From NCBI GenBank assembly GCA_002483765.1, contig DLIO01000109.1, forward strand, positions 1 through 64,000: DNA of 64,000 nucleotides. The letters are read 5' to 3'. This document shows positions 9,889-17,533 of the stretch, piece after piece; position 1 is the first letter of the stretch, and every line of letters starts with the position of its first letter. The position numbers were made by a program, and so were the translations under genes. The notes under the pieces are model-generated. The model worked only from the letters and a program-made list of their open reading frames with translations. It was not told where the DNA came from and searched no databases. This DNA comes from Lentisphaeria bacterium UBA7640. Lineage in GTDB: Bacteria; Verrucomicrobiota; Lentisphaeria; Victivallales; Victivallaceae.

Positions 9889-11604
9889 CTATTCCTTGCT
9901 TGGGATTAGTTTCCAACATTTTAATTTCCTGGCACCGGGTTTTTCAAATGGAACACCTTTTTCCTGATATTCCGCATTTTCAACCGGAAAGTCTGGGAAT
10001 ACGGTTAAGATACTCGCTAAAGTGCGATTTCTCGTTTCTGCAACCAAATACTTAGGCTCGTCGTTAGAATTCACAAAATCCTTCAACTCGTCCGCTGTTT
10101 GCAATACCGTTATTGGTTTCTTCGCATTCATATAAAAAATTATTTTAGGATATATTTTCGGAAAAAAAGCAATATTTTCAGTCTTAATTCCGTTTAAACC
10201 ATTTTTCAAGATATGTGCAAAATCCTTTTCATTACGTAAATTACTTGCTGCGGGATAAAGTACCGCAAAAGCTGCGCCAATAATCAATGTGCTTGAAACG
10301 ATAACGGCTGCCCACGGTAACGGTAACATGGTATAGCGAGCAATCAGTTTACGACCAAAGACCAAAATAATGAAAGCCGGAATAGCCACAACGGGCATCG
10401 TCCAGATTATTACCCCCGGAATTAGTTTGATGTCGTCAGGCAAAAAATCTAACTTTAAGAAATATGGAGCAATGGGAATCGCGAGAACCGCTATTCCAGT
10501 TAAAACAATCAGTACCCAACGATGAACTTTTGCCCACCAGTCGCGCCATTTATATTCCCCCGAGCCAGCGATATATTCCGCGATTAAAATCGTTAAAAAT
10601 GGCACAATCGGTAAAATATAATACCAACGACGCGAGCCTGATGCGGAAAACATTAAAAAAACCACCAGATTCACCAGTAATAGCCAGCGAGTATTGAGAT
10701 CAAGTTTTTTCCATTTCGTGCTTACCGCAGCGATTGCGATGAACAATAATACTGACCACGGCGCCATGATTTTAGGAACGTGAAAAAGATAGATAAAAAA
10801 AGGTTCATCATTATGATCAAAGGGCTTGAATACTCGTACGATATTTTCACGCCACACTAACTCTAAACCAGTCAACCCAGAGTTAGCAGTATCAAACCCA
10901 GCCGGCAACGGCAATCTTGCAGAGATAAGAAATGTTGAAAGAAAAACCCCTAGCCCAATTAAAAACGCCGCTCCATGAGAAATTTTAAGGTGTTTTTTCC
11001 ATGTTCCGTCAAGCAACAAATAAATAATTACCAATATCGGAGGAAGTGCCAAAGCTGATAACCCTTTCGTCAATGCTCCACCAAAACAGATTACCCAAAA
11101 CAGCAAGTAGCTCCAGAATCCCCCTTTCTCTTTTGTTTGAAAGAACCACAACACTGCTAAAATCACTGCGGTCATATTCATCATGTCCGCAGCCGCCAAA
11201 CGTCCCTGAAAAATGAATCCGTAGCCACAAAGCAATAGCCAACCGCTGGTAATACCAACCGCCCTGCCCCATATTTTTGTCGCGAACTTAATAGTCGCAT
11301 AAAGTGCGATCAATGCCGAAAGCGCGCTGGGCAGGCGAATTATAAATTCGTTGAGAATTCCGGTAATTTTAGCCAATAAAACAATCGGCCAATACGAAAG
11401 CAAAGGTTTATCAAAGTAAACTTCGCCGTTAATAGCTGGATGAAACCAATCACCGGTCATTAACATTTCGCGCGCCACTTCGGCCCAGCGATCTTCAGAA
11501 GCCCATAATTGATTAACGCCGAGCTGAAAAACCAGTATAAAGAGCGCCATTGTCCAAAAAGTGAAGACTTGAAAATTACTGGCTTTGGTTTCTGTTTTAA
11601 TCAT
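9889..11604 (-). CDS. arnT: Lipid A L-Ara4N transferase ArnT (GT83 family)
   Basis: Multi-pass inner-membrane glycosyltransferase (571 residues) that transfers L-Ara4N from undecaprenyl phosphate to lipid A phosphates on the periplasmic side. The first periplasmic loop holds [13 protein letters not shown] and a [10 protein letters not shown] segment, the conserved GT-C region; about a dozen hydrophobic helices follow, then a soluble C-terminal part from about residue 430. ATG 11604 has a GAGG nine bases upstream; a TTG at 11619 would overlap arnB by four bases. A PMT-type protein is the broader family, but context makes ArnT the best call. Confidence 0.92.
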   Translation of the reverse strand: MIKTETKASNFQVFTFWTMALFILVFQLGVNQLWASEDRWAEVAREMLMTGDWFHPAINGEVYFDKPLLSYWPIVLLAKITGILNEFIIRLPSALSALIALYATIKFATKIWGRAVGITSGWLLLCGYGFIFQGRLAAADMMNMTAVILAVLWFFQTKEKGGFWSYLLFWVICFGGALTKGLSALALPPILVIIYLLLDGTWKKHLKISHGAAFLIGLGVFLSTFLISARLPLPAGFDTANSGLTGLELVWRENIVRVFKPFDHNDEPFFIYLFHVPKIMAPWSVLLFIAIAAVSTKWKKLDLNTRWLLLVNLVVFLMFSASGSRRWYYILPIVPFLTILIAEYIAGSGEYKWRDWWAKVHRWVLIVLTGIAVLAIPIAPYFLKLDFLPDDIKLIPGVIIWTMPVVAIPAFIILVFGRKLIARYTMLPLPWAAVIVSSTLIIGAAFAVLYPAASNLRNEKDFAHILKNGLNGIKTENIAFFPKIYPKIIFYMNAKKPITVLQTADELKDFVNSNDEPKYLVAETRNRTLASILTVFPDFPVENAEYQEKGVPFEKPGARKLKCWKLIPSKE

Positions 11605-11615
11605 TGGCCCTAGCC

Positions 11616-12761
11616 TCAATTCCCGCTCAACACGTCTTTAATTGCTTGAACTACGTCATCTTGGTCGCGGTCACTCATTCCCGAAAACAGCGGTAAAGAA
11701 CAGATCCGATCAGAATTGAATTCGGTATTCGGTAATGACCCGCGCTTGAAGCCCATATTCTCGCGATAGTACTTTTGGACATGAGCAGCAGTAAAGTGCA
11801 ATCCAGTACCGATATTTTTATTTTTCAATTTTTCCATAAATTCATTGCGTGTCATTTTATCTGTAACAACTCGAACAATAAAGAGATGCCAAGCATTCTT
11901 AAAGTCATAACCTTCAGGATCGCACAGAGGTTCAATGCCATCAACTCCATCCAAAAGCTCTCGATAACGCAATGCTAGTTGTTCGCGCCGCGCATTATTT
12001 TCACTAAGACGTTTCAATTGCCCAAGACCAAGTGCGGCCTGCATATCAGTCAAATTATATTTAAATCCGGGAAAAATCACTTCTGCTTGAGGAGATCTGC
12101 CACGGTTAGAGCGATCAAAAGCATCAACTCCCAAACCATGAAACTTCCAAGAACGAAACTTTTTTGCAATCTCTTCGTCATCTGTGACCAAGGCTCCACC
12201 TTCTGCAGTGGTAACGTTCTTTATAGCATGAAATGAAAAAAGACCAGAGCCGTCGGCACAAACATGTCGACCTTTGTAATATGTGCCAATTGCATGAGCA
12301 GCATCATCAACAACTGGAATATCGCCAGCAACTGCTCTGATGCCATCAATATCAAAAGGAGCTCCTGCATAATGAACTGGAATGATTAATTTGGTTTTCG
12401 CAGTGATACAGGACTTCACTGATTGTGGAGTAACCATTAAAGTGTCGCGATCGATTTCAGCAAAAACTGGGGTTGCGCCAGCCAAAACAATCATATTTAC
12501 AGTAGAAACCCAAGTCAGTGAAGGAGTAATTACTTCATCTCCGGGACCAATATCCATCACCTTCATCAAGATATGCATTCCTGCAGTCGCGGAACTCAAA
12601 GCCACCGCATATTTATTACCGGTAATCCGACAGAGTTCTTCTTCAAACTCAATATTTTTCGGCCCATTAGTGATCCAGCCTGAACGCAACACATCTACGA
12701 CAGCTTCAATATCTGATTCTTTAATATCAGGTTTAGTGAAAGGCAAAAACTCGTTTCTCAT
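11616..12761 (-). CDS. arnB: UDP-4-amino-4-deoxy-L-arabinose-oxoglutarate aminotransferase ArnB
   Basis: PLP enzyme of 381 residues, DegT/DnrJ/EryC1 family, first gene of the arn operon. It converts the UDP-4-keto-pentose made by ArnA into UDP-L-Ara4N. Seen: ALSSATAGMHI (cofactor phosphate), VVDDAAHAIGT (Asp that contacts the pyridine nitrogen), SFHAIKNVTTAEGG with the PLP lysine at Lys181, and the substrate segment FKYNLTDMQAALGLGQL. It agrees closely with the E. coli protein. Start with AGGAA ribosome site. A promoter-like pair lies upstream. UDP-glucose dehydrogenase and the ArnE/ArnF flippase are not in this operon. Confidence 0.97.
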   Translation of the reverse strand: MRNEFLPFTKPDIKESDIEAVVDVLRSGWITNGPKNIEFEEELCRITGNKYAVALSSATAGMHILMKVMDIGPGDEVITPSLTWVSTVNMIVLAGATPVFAEIDRDTLMVTPQSVKSCITAKTKLIIPVHYAGAPFDIDGIRAVAGDIPVVDDAAHAIGTYYKGRHVCADGSGLFSFHAIKNVTTAEGGALVTDDEEIAKKFRSWKFHGLGVDAFDRSNRGRSPQAEVIFPGFKYNLTDMQAALGLGQLKRLSENNARREQLALRYRELLDGVDGIEPLCDPEGYDFKNAWHLFIVRVVTDKMTRNEFMEKLKNKNIGTGLHFTAAHVQKYYRENMGFKRGSLPNTEFNSDRICSLPLFSGMSDRDQDDVVQAIKDVLSGN

Positions 12762-12791
12762 TTCAATTCCTCACATATTGTTAAGCTCCCT

Positions 12792-12819
12792 AATATATCA
12801 ATAGAAGCTCAAAAATCAA
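12792..12819 (-). promoter_or_regulatory. Candidate promoter of the arn operon
   Basis: Minus strand: TTGATT (12814-12819), 16-base spacer, TATATT (12792-12797), about 31 bases before the arnB ATG. Suggests basal sigma-70 transcription; no two-component binding motif is recognised. Confidence 0.38.
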
Positions 12820-13068
12820 TCATTAATTCCTACAGATTTGAGAAAATGGCAACGGAGGTTTTTAACTCCAGATAGACACAAAATTATCGCCAATGGAAGA
12901 GAGTAATGTGAGTCTTTTATCCAATAGAGTAAGCCCAAATCTCTTTGCGTTCTTTGTTTTATTCGTGGTTACAACCCACCCTTTTTCCGTTATAACTTCT
13001 AATCTCAAGATTCCTATCCCCATTCAACAATGTAAAAAGGCAAAGATCTTTTTTTAATAGTTCTTCAA

Positions 13069-13097
13069 TTGCAACCCAGACTAAAAAGCACTAGATT
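13069..13097 (+). promoter_or_regulatory. Candidate promoter of the lipoprotein/LolA-like pair
   Basis: TTGCAA (13069-13074), 17-base spacer, TAGATT (13092-13097), 33 bases before the ATG at 13130. Confidence 0.35.
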
Positions 13098-13129
13098 ATA
13101 TACCGAAATAAAAATATAAAGGAAATATT

Positions 13130-13681
13130 ATGAAGAATAAATTAATGTCGTCATGTGGACTATTCGCTATCTTGTTTTTAGTTAGTGGTTGTTTTTCGGC
13201 CTTGACGCCAATCAAAATCAATTATTATGATCTAAACATGCCTGCCCCCAACCCCCTAACAGATACCCAAATTATAATTGAAAGTCTCGAAAACATGTCA
13301 GGTTCCGGCGAAAAAATGCGATACCGCACAAATAACAATCAACAATTGGTTGACGATCAAAATAGATGGATTCAATTTCCAGATGAGATGATCGTCCGCT
13401 ATCTTAACACCATACTTGGTGGCAACGCTTCGGATAAATCATTCCGAGTGAGAGGACAATTAGACGTTTTTGAAATTAATTTAACCCAAAACACCGCTTC
13501 TCTACAGTGCTCTTTCACTATTTTTGAAGCTGGAACCGAGCAGCAACAATCCAAAGTTTACCGTAAAACTCTTGAACTTAAAGAACAATCTCCACAAGCC
13601 TTTGCAGAAGCGTTCTCCAACGCTGCCGCTGGGCTATCTGACGAGATAAAAAATCTGATTGAAAACTGGAGCAAGCGGTAG
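13130..13681 (+). CDS. Lipoprotein resembling ABC-transport auxiliary (PqiC/YmbA-type) proteins
   Basis: 183 residues with a type II signal peptide; the lipobox LVSGC puts the lipidated cysteine at residue 21. The mature part begins soon after with INYYDL, echoing the YYxL start of auxiliary lipoproteins that accompany MCE/PqiB lipid transporters, and it ends with the expected paired helices (AFAEAFSNAAAGLSDEIKNLIENW). No MCE, permease or ATPase gene is adjacent, so assignment rests on weak sequence resemblance. Ribosome site AAGGAAA. The next gene begins 14 bases after its stop, so the two are probably co-expressed at the envelope. Confidence 0.6.
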   Translation: MKNKLMSSCGLFAILFLVSGCFSALTPIKINYYDLNMPAPNPLTDTQIIIESLENMSGSGEKMRYRTNNNQQLVDDQNRWIQFPDEMIVRYLNTILGGNASDKSFRVRGQLDVFEINLTQNTASLQCSFTIFEAGTEQQQSKVYRKTLELKEQSPQAFAEAFSNAAAGLSDEIKNLIENWSKR

Positions 13682-13694
13682 TTCAAAAAGTAAG

Positions 13695-14453
13695 ATGAAA
13701 CTGCTGATAATATCTCTCTGCTTGATCACGCTGGGCATACAAGCCCACGATATTCCTACGCTTCCAGAACTGCTCGAAAAAAATTATCAAGCATCGAAGC
13801 CGCTCACCGAAACCCATTCATACATTACGCGAACCGTCAATTTTGTCCCCAAATCACCACCGTTTTATATTGATAAAATTTATAAATCAGGTGGAAAAAT
13901 AAAAATCAGCACTCGTCTTCAAGATGGAACTACCACAGCGATCCTGGCCTTTAATGGAAAAACTGCGTGGTCTCAAGATATCAATGGCCAAACTAATATC
14001 CTAGATAAATCCGAGGCTCAAAAACTACGATTTATTGCAGCCGCTAGCAATCCGAATGGAAAACTCAGCGACTACTTTGAAAAAATTGACTTGGCAGAAA
14101 AAACCGAAATCGTTGGCTCTGACGTCTGTTTTAAGTTAAATTGCATCACATTTTCTCAATACAATCAAATGCCAACGACTTATTATATTAGCACCAAAGA
14201 TTTTTTAATCCGTCGCACTTATATGATCTCATTACAGCAAGGTTCAGCATTATCGATAAACTCGTTCTATTTAAATTACAAAAACTTTAACGGTCTAATA
14301 TTGCCAGAGGAAACTCGTACCGACACTCCACAATCTCCAGTGGTGTCAAGGATAATCTCAGTACAGATCAATCCTGAACTAAGGGATCAAGAGTTCGACC
14401 CGCCAACCCAAGCAAACTTGACGTCAGGAAAAAACTTTATCCAAGAACCATAA
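13695..14453 (+). CDS. Secreted LolA-like (outer-membrane lipoprotein-sorting fold) protein, function unknown
   Basis: 252 residues with a short Sec signal peptide (MKLLIISLCLITLGIQAHD). The mature part alternates beta strands with segments such as ILAFNGKTAWSQD and YYISTKDFLIRRTYM, the pattern of LolA/LolB-type or DUF4292-like lipid-binding half barrels. No transmembrane helix follows the signal. I prefer ATG 13695 because it directly opens the signal peptide; an earlier in-frame ATG (13659) would sit inside the upstream gene and spoil it. With the preceding lipoprotein it may act in periplasmic lipid or lipoprotein handling. This is fold-level inference only. Confidence 0.55.
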   Translation: MKLLIISLCLITLGIQAHDIPTLPELLEKNYQASKPLTETHSYITRTVNFVPKSPPFYIDKIYKSGGKIKISTRLQDGTTTAILAFNGKTAWSQDINGQTNILDKSEAQKLRFIAAASNPNGKLSDYFEKIDLAEKTEIVGSDVCFKLNCITFSQYNQMPTTYYISTKDFLIRRTYMISLQQGSALSINSFYLNYKNFNGLILPEETRTDTPQSPVVSRIISVQINPELRDQEFDPPTQANLTSGKNFIQEP

Positions 14454-14472
14454 TTAATGTAATTATGGTTTT

Positions 14473-14503
14473 AATTCGCGCGCGCATAATGCGCGCGCGA
14501 ATT
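14473..14503. repeat. GCGC palindrome copy 2 (15-1-15)
   Basis: AATTCGCGCGCGCAT (14473-14487), A, then its exact reverse complement (14489-14503). It begins 19 bases after the stop of the LolA-like gene. Confidence 0.95.
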
Positions 14504-14617
14504 CAAGACTGTAGTTATAGAGTTTATGCCTCTCGATTACTCAATGATATACACGAGCTGTATGGGCGATAACATGCTGTCCGACTCTCTACCCTCAGTC
14601 AATTACTCCCAATCAAT

Positions 14618-14645
14618 TTGACATTAAAAAAAAACTGTGTATGAT
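14618..14645 (+). promoter_or_regulatory. Strong candidate promoter of mal
   Basis: Perfect -35 TTGACA (14618-14623), 16-base spacer, TATGAT (14640-14645), five of six consensus bases. Predicted leader to the ATG at 14833 is about 180 bases. Confidence 0.6.
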
Positions 14646-14798
14646 AATAATATTAAATCGGATTGGTAGAAAGTTTAAGCTCAAAACCTAAAATCAGGAG
14701 AAAGTCATAAGAAGATGAATTTTTGGTGGTGTTTTATAAAAAACCCATTAGATGCGCAAAGTGTATTTTACGTGTAAAAATAAAATTTCAAGCAAAAG

Positions 14799-14820
14799 AA
14801 CCAATCTTTGAAAATTGGTT
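14799..14820 (+). promoter_or_regulatory. Hairpin abutting the mal ribosome-binding site
   Basis: AACCAAT (14799-14805) and ATTGGTT (14814-14820) form a perfect 7-pair stem around an 8-base loop, ending one base before the GGGAG ribosome site (14822-14826). It could tune translation; no known riboswitch class is recognised. Confidence 0.4.
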
Positions 14821-14832
14821 TGGGAGACTCAG

Positions 14833-16074
14833 ATGAAAATCAAAAAAATTCTTTATTCGGCAGGCACTAGCGGTTTTTTCTTCGACGATCTTCGTGCCAT
14901 CAAGCAAGGCCTCAGTCACGATGGGTTTATTTATAACGGCGCTCCAGTAACACCGGGATTCGACAGCGTCCGCCAAGCCGGTGAGAGTGTTTCAATTATT
15001 CTGGAACTGGAAGACGGACAATTTGCCATCGGCGATGCAGTAGCAGTACAATATTCAGGCGCTGGCGGCCGTGATCCCTTGTTTTTGGCAGAAACTTATA
15101 TCCCATTTCTCGAACAGCATGTTACACCAATCCTCCAAAACTTAGATATTGGAAGTTTCCGTGAAGCCGCCAAATCTTTAGATGAATTGAGGGTTAACGG
15201 CAAACGATTACACACCGCGTTGCGTTACGGCCTTAGCCAAGCGGTATTAGATGCAAAAGCCAAAAGTGAAAATCGCTTGATGTGCGAAGTGCTTTGCGAT
15301 GAGTATTCGCTGCCGGTAATTGCGCAAGGGGTTCCGATATTCGGGCAAACCGGCGACGATCGTTATGACGGCGCAGATAAGATGATTCTCAAACAAACTG
15401 AGGTTCTACCTCACGCACTGATTAATAATGTTGATGAAAAGCTCGGACGCAAAGGGGAAAAACTTGAGGAATATTTATCTTGGTTGATCAAACGCATCGT
15501 CAAAATACGTACCAACGAGTCATATCACCCCACTTTGCACCTTGACTTATATGGCACTTTAGGCTTGATTTTTGATCAGCCCGCAAGAATAGCAGAATAT
15601 CTGGCAGCCCTTGGTAAAAGAGCTGGAGAATTCCCGTTATACATTGAAGGCCCGGTTGACATGGATAGCAAAAATCAGCAGATAGATATCTTAACTCAAA
15701 TCACACAACATCTGAGCAAACTCGGTTCTCCGGTTAAAATTGTCGCTGATGAATGGTGCAATAACTACAATGACATTGTCGATTTTGCCGATGCCGCATG
15801 CTGTCACATGATCCAGATTAAAACTCCTGACCTTGGCAGTCTCCACAATGCCGTTGAAGCAGTTTTGTATTGCAAAAACAATGGGATTGAACCTTATCTG
15901 GGTGGAAGTTGTAACGAAACCGACATTTCAGTACGGGCCAGCATCCACGCAGCCCTTGCAGCACAAGCGCAACGCATCCTAGCTAGACCAGGATTAGGCT
16001 TTGACGTCGGATTTACGATTGCTCGTAATGAAATGGCGCGCGCAATCCAAATCATAAAAATGAGACGCGGATAA
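14833..16074 (+). CDS. mal: Methylaspartate ammonia-lyase
   Basis: 413 residues, the same length as I recall for the Clostridium enzyme; enolase-superfamily enzyme that eliminates ammonia from L-threo-3-methylaspartate to give mesaconate, second step of glutamate fermentation by the methylaspartate route. His194 (LPHALINN) and Lys330 (QIKTPDLG) match the catalytic pair; metal ligands lie in HLDLYGT, YIEGPVD and VADEWCN. AVQYSGAGGRDPLFLAE near the N-terminus is nearly invariant in the family. GGGAG ribosome site fixes ATG 14833. No glutamate mutase (glmES/mutL) genes flank it in this window, so the pathway is incomplete here, or the enzyme serves another purpose. Confidence 0.96.
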   Translation: MKIKKILYSAGTSGFFFDDLRAIKQGLSHDGFIYNGAPVTPGFDSVRQAGESVSIILELEDGQFAIGDAVAVQYSGAGGRDPLFLAETYIPFLEQHVTPILQNLDIGSFREAAKSLDELRVNGKRLHTALRYGLSQAVLDAKAKSENRLMCEVLCDEYSLPVIAQGVPIFGQTGDDRYDGADKMILKQTEVLPHALINNVDEKLGRKGEKLEEYLSWLIKRIVKIRTNESYHPTLHLDLYGTLGLIFDQPARIAEYLAALGKRAGEFPLYIEGPVDMDSKNQQIDILTQITQHLSKLGSPVKIVADEWCNNYNDIVDFADAACCHMIQIKTPDLGSLHNAVEAVLYCKNNGIEPYLGGSCNETDISVRASIHAALAAQAQRILARPGLGFDVGFTIARNEMARAIQIIKMRRG

Positions 16075-16240
16075 GCAAACTCAGGAAATTCCTTCTTTCA
16101 TGTTTTGAACACTATTGAAGAATTAATTTTATCACTTACATTGGTATATTGTAATTTGTCTTTTACTGCCAGAAAGGCATATTGATAACCCATGAACTTG
16201 ACTGATTACAAAACTAAAATAAGTTATAAAAAACATCTTG

Positions 16241-16273
16241 ATGACCGCTCGCGTATTATGCGCGCGCAGTCAT
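16241..16273. repeat. GCGC palindrome copy 3 (degenerate)
   Basis: Arms 16241-16256 and 16258-16273 around a central T. Three of 16 pairs are mismatched; the right side keeps ATGCGCGCGC. It sits between mal and the ROK kinase gene, 166 bases past the mal stop. Confidence 0.8.
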
Positions 16274-16305
16274 TAGAACGAAATTAACAATAGAGAATCA
16301 AAATT

Positions 16306-17298
16306 ATGAAAGAAATTTTCCCTATATTAGGTTACGACGTCGGTGGAACAAAAATCGCTTCTTCTTTGATGATGAGCGATGGTAAAGTTATCGCATCGGA
16401 ACGTTTTGACAACAAAGACACTGACCCGAATGAAATGCTGCCCAAACTGGTGGCGGCTGGCAAAACCATGCTGCACGCCGCTAATATCCCACATACAGCA
16501 GTTCGTGGAATTGGAATCTCTACTCCAAGTCCTGCCGATATTCCAAATGGAATTATCGTCGGACCACCAAATAATCCAAAATGGCGCAATGTCAAAATTG
16601 GCAGTTTCCTCTCCAATGCACTCGGAATCGAAGCCACAATGGAAAATGACGCCAATGCGGGAATGCTGGCGGAATGGTTCTTCGGCGCAGGCAAAGGCTG
16701 TCGCAATGCTATTTATCTCACGATGAGCACTGGCATTGGAGGCGGAATTATCGCGAGTGGGCGTTTATTGCAAGGCAAGAGTTTTTATGCTGGTGAGATT
16801 GGGCACATTGTTATTGATCGCGACGGACCACTCTGCAACTGTGGATTGCGTGGTTGCTATGAGGCATTTTGCGGTGGCCGTGCGGTCGCTCAACGCTTAC
16901 AATGCGAATTAGCAACAAAAACAGATCACGCTATTGTTCAAGCAGCCGGTGGAAAAGTAGAAGATATTGACTTTGTTGCGCTCGAAAAAGCCGTTATCGC
17001 TGGCGATGAATACGCGTTAAAAATCTGGGATGAAATTGCGCTACGCAATGCCCAAGGTATCGGCATTTTGATTAATATTTTCAACCCTGAAAAAGTCATC
17101 CTCGGTACCATTGCTTGGGCGGCGGGTGAACTATTCACCAAGCCTGTAAAGGCGTATTTACCACGTTTTTGCTGGCCAGAAATGCTAGATGGCTGTGAAA
17201 TTACCACTAGCGCGTTACGTCGTGATATCGGCGCGTACGCTGGGCCTGCGATCGTTTTAAACCACCTTTACAACCAAGGCCTTTACAATCCGTTTTAA
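16306..17298 (+). CDS. ROK family sugar kinase (glucokinase-like)
   Basis: 330-residue cytoplasmic kinase of the ROK family. ATP-binding phosphate loop GYDVGGTKIA is at residue 9, the catalytic Asp lies in ENDANAGMLAEW near 115, and the zinc motif CNCGLRGCYEAFCGG is near 182. STGIGGGII near 144 is the second phosphate loop. There is no N-terminal helix-turn-helix, so it is an enzyme rather than a repressor. Glucose or a hexosamine is the likely substrate; the sequence alone does not say which. It stands alone, with the degenerate palindrome just upstream. Confidence 0.9.
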   Translation: MKEIFPILGYDVGGTKIASSLMMSDGKVIASERFDNKDTDPNEMLPKLVAAGKTMLHAANIPHTAVRGIGISTPSPADIPNGIIVGPPNNPKWRNVKIGSFLSNALGIEATMENDANAGMLAEWFFGAGKGCRNAIYLTMSTGIGGGIIASGRLLQGKSFYAGEIGHIVIDRDGPLCNCGLRGCYEAFCGGRAVAQRLQCELATKTDHAIVQAAGGKVEDIDFVALEKAVIAGDEYALKIWDEIALRNAQGIGILINIFNPEKVILGTIAWAAGELFTKPVKAYLPRFCWPEMLDGCEITTSALRRDIGAYAGPAIVLNHLYNQGLYNPF

Positions 17299-17453
17299 TA
17301 AACAAGTCAGATTCAAGTATTAAAAATAAAAGTCCAAGTTCTCTCTGGAACATAGATCTCGCCGTGGCGATCATAGTTCTAACCTTTCAAGCATTAATTG
17401 TTTAGAAATAGTTGGAATCTCTTTAATATGTTGCGAATAACACCATTTGCTCC

Positions 17454-17481
17454 TTGACAAATTTTTTTTGTTCGTTATTTT
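17454..17481 (+). promoter_or_regulatory. Candidate promoter of the hybrid kinase gene
   Basis: Perfect TTGACA (17454-17459), 16-base spacer, TATTTT (17476-17481), about 50 bases before the ATG at 17534. Confidence 0.45.
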
Positions 17482-17533
17482 TAAGTATATTTTAAAACAA
17501 TGCCAGAATTCCGTTATACTCAAGGATGGCTTT

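Larger units (their letters stand above)
12762..13129. other. Divergent intergenic region between arnB and the lipoprotein gene
   Basis: 368 bases, AT-rich. It holds the candidate arnB promoter (12792-12819, minus) and the candidate promoter of the lipoprotein gene (13069-13097, plus). A small GGAG/CTCC hairpin sits near 12855-12870. I find no open frame, RNA gene or obvious PmrA-like tandem hexamer here. Confidence 0.6.
14454..14832. other. Intergenic region with palindrome copy 2, a strong promoter and a long leader
   Basis: 379 bases between the LolA-like gene and mal. Contains the palindrome at 14473-14503, a TTGACA/TATGAT promoter at 14618-14645, and then an approximately 180-base untranslated leader with an inverted repeat (14767-14780) and a hairpin next to the ribosome site (14799-14820). 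No open frame or RNA gene was recognised. Confidence 0.6.
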
